Source of the DNA: Alistipes megaguti
Lineage (GTDB): Bacteria > Bacteroidota > Bacteroidia > Bacteroidales > Rikenellaceae
Direction of reading: 5' to 3'
Assembly: GCF_900604385.1 (NCBI RefSeq)
Contig: NZ_LR027382.1
Coordinates: 2,271,001-2,335,000, forward strand
Length of the DNA: 64,000 nt
Position numbers and translations under genes: made by a program
Shown here: in pieces, positions 63,610 to 64,000 of the stretch
Position numbering within the stretch: position 1 is the stretch's first letter
Layout of the letters: each line of letters opens with the position of its first letter
The notes under the pieces: model-generated
What the model was told of the DNA's origin: nothing
The model's database searches: none
The model's input: the letters and a program-made list of their open reading frames with translations, nothing else

Positions 63610-64000
63610 TCAGTAGCCCAGGATGCGGAGCATCGAACGGTAGGACTGCTCCTTGGCGAACAGACGCGTGTAGTACTCGTTGTTGGACTTGTCGCGGTCG
63701 ATGACGATGTGCTTCGGGGCGGGGATCAGGCAGTGCTGGATGCCGCCGAAACCGCCGAGCGACTCCTGGTAGGCTCCCGTATGGAAGAAGCCGATGTATT
63801 GGGTGTTGCCGGGTTCGAGTTTCGGGAGGAAGATGGCGTTCGAGTGGCACTCGGAGTTGTAGAAGTCCTCGCTGTCGCAGGTCAGACCGCCGAGCAGCAC
63901 GCGCTGGTACTCCTTGTCCCAGTTGTTGATGGCCAGCATGATATAGCGCTGGTTGATACCCCAGGTGTCGGGCAGCGTGGTGATGAACGACGAGTCGATC
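63610..64000 (-). CDS. speA: Biosynthetic arginine decarboxylase, C-terminal part
   Basis: The last ~130 residues of a PLP-dependent fold-III decarboxylase are in the window; the gene runs on beyond 64000. Visible are SFITTLPDTWGINQRY, then LLGGLTCDSEDFY with the active-site Cys-Asp-Ser motif of arginine and ornithine/diaminopimelate decarboxylases, and FFHTGAYQESLGGFGG-like PLP-phosphate/Tyr region before the C-terminus. The sequence is characteristic of the Bacteroidetes arginine decarboxylase that makes agmatine for polyamine synthesis. The N-terminal PLP lysine is outside the window. Confidence 0.85.
   Translation of the reverse strand, partial: IDSSFITTLPDTWGINQRYIMLAINNWDKEYQRVLLGGLTCDSEDFYNSECHSNAIFLPKLEPGNTQYIGFFHTGAYQESLGGFGGIQHCLIPAPKHIVIDRDKSNNEYYTRLFAKEQSYRSMLRILGY

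Noticed and set aside
63080..63850. Minus-strand Arg/Gly/Glu-rich protein reading through the repeat array
   Set aside because: The frame is created by the CTCTCCCGG repeats and overlaps the arginine decarboxylase end in the wrong frame.

Overview
The window looks like a Bacteroidales chromosome, most probably Alistipes or a close Rikenellaceae relative. The evidence is high GC with strong GC3 bias, SusC/SusD pairs, serine-type sulfatases, a one-protein hybrid two-component regulator, lipoproteins with Bacteroidetes-style signal peptides, and promoters of the Bacteroidetes TTTG / TAnnTTTG type. No rRNA, tRNA, CRISPR array, transposase or phage gene was seen.

Layout. 1-662: end of a POT-family peptide transporter and a shared terminator. 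684-16933: a first polysaccharide utilisation locus (PUL): a divergent ROK repressor, a sugar-porter MFS, an N-acylglucosamine 2-epimerase, SusC, SusD, a surface lipoprotein, a GH89 alpha-N-acetylglucosaminidase, an orphan helical-barrel lipoprotein and a DUF4855 lipoprotein. Together they suggest harvest of glycans capped with alpha-linked GlcNAc. 17144-23727: a TetR-controlled tripartite RND efflux operon ending in a small PII-like protein. 23881-27703: a lone GH97, an MBL-fold hydrolase and a short-chain dehydrogenase.

28055-59715: a complete heparin/heparan sulfate PUL in three transcription units. Unit A (+): GH88, an unusual PL12 lyase with a duplicated N-terminal domain, a surface glycan-binding protein, SusC and SusD. 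Unit B (-): two PL12 lyases and a PL13 heparinase I. Unit C (+): two serine-type sulfatases, a PHP/DUF3604 lipoprotein, a ROK sugar kinase, a FucP-like MFS and a PL15-like lyase, followed by the hybrid two-component sensor-regulator (HTCS). Lyases cut the chain, SusCD and the surface protein capture and import oligosaccharides, GH88 and sulfatases trim them in the periplasm, and the MFS and kinase feed the amino sugar into metabolism.

59780-64000: housekeeping genes on the minus strand (prs, engB/ysxC, a PagL-like outer-membrane protein, and the 3' end of arginine decarboxylase).

The main discovery is regulatory. The three promoters of the heparan locus each carry a direct repeat of ACAAA(A) with exactly 21-bp spacing, and the proximal repeat starts exactly 75 bp before a TAnnTTTG -7 element. 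This is a strong candidate for the HTCS operator. Other notable points are a receiver domain in the HTCS that has lost key switch residues, the domain-duplicated PL12 lyase, an uncharacterised PHP-family lipoprotein inside the sulfatase operon, and recurrent short tandem repeats between genes, one of them (46 bp) in the leader of the sulfatase operon.
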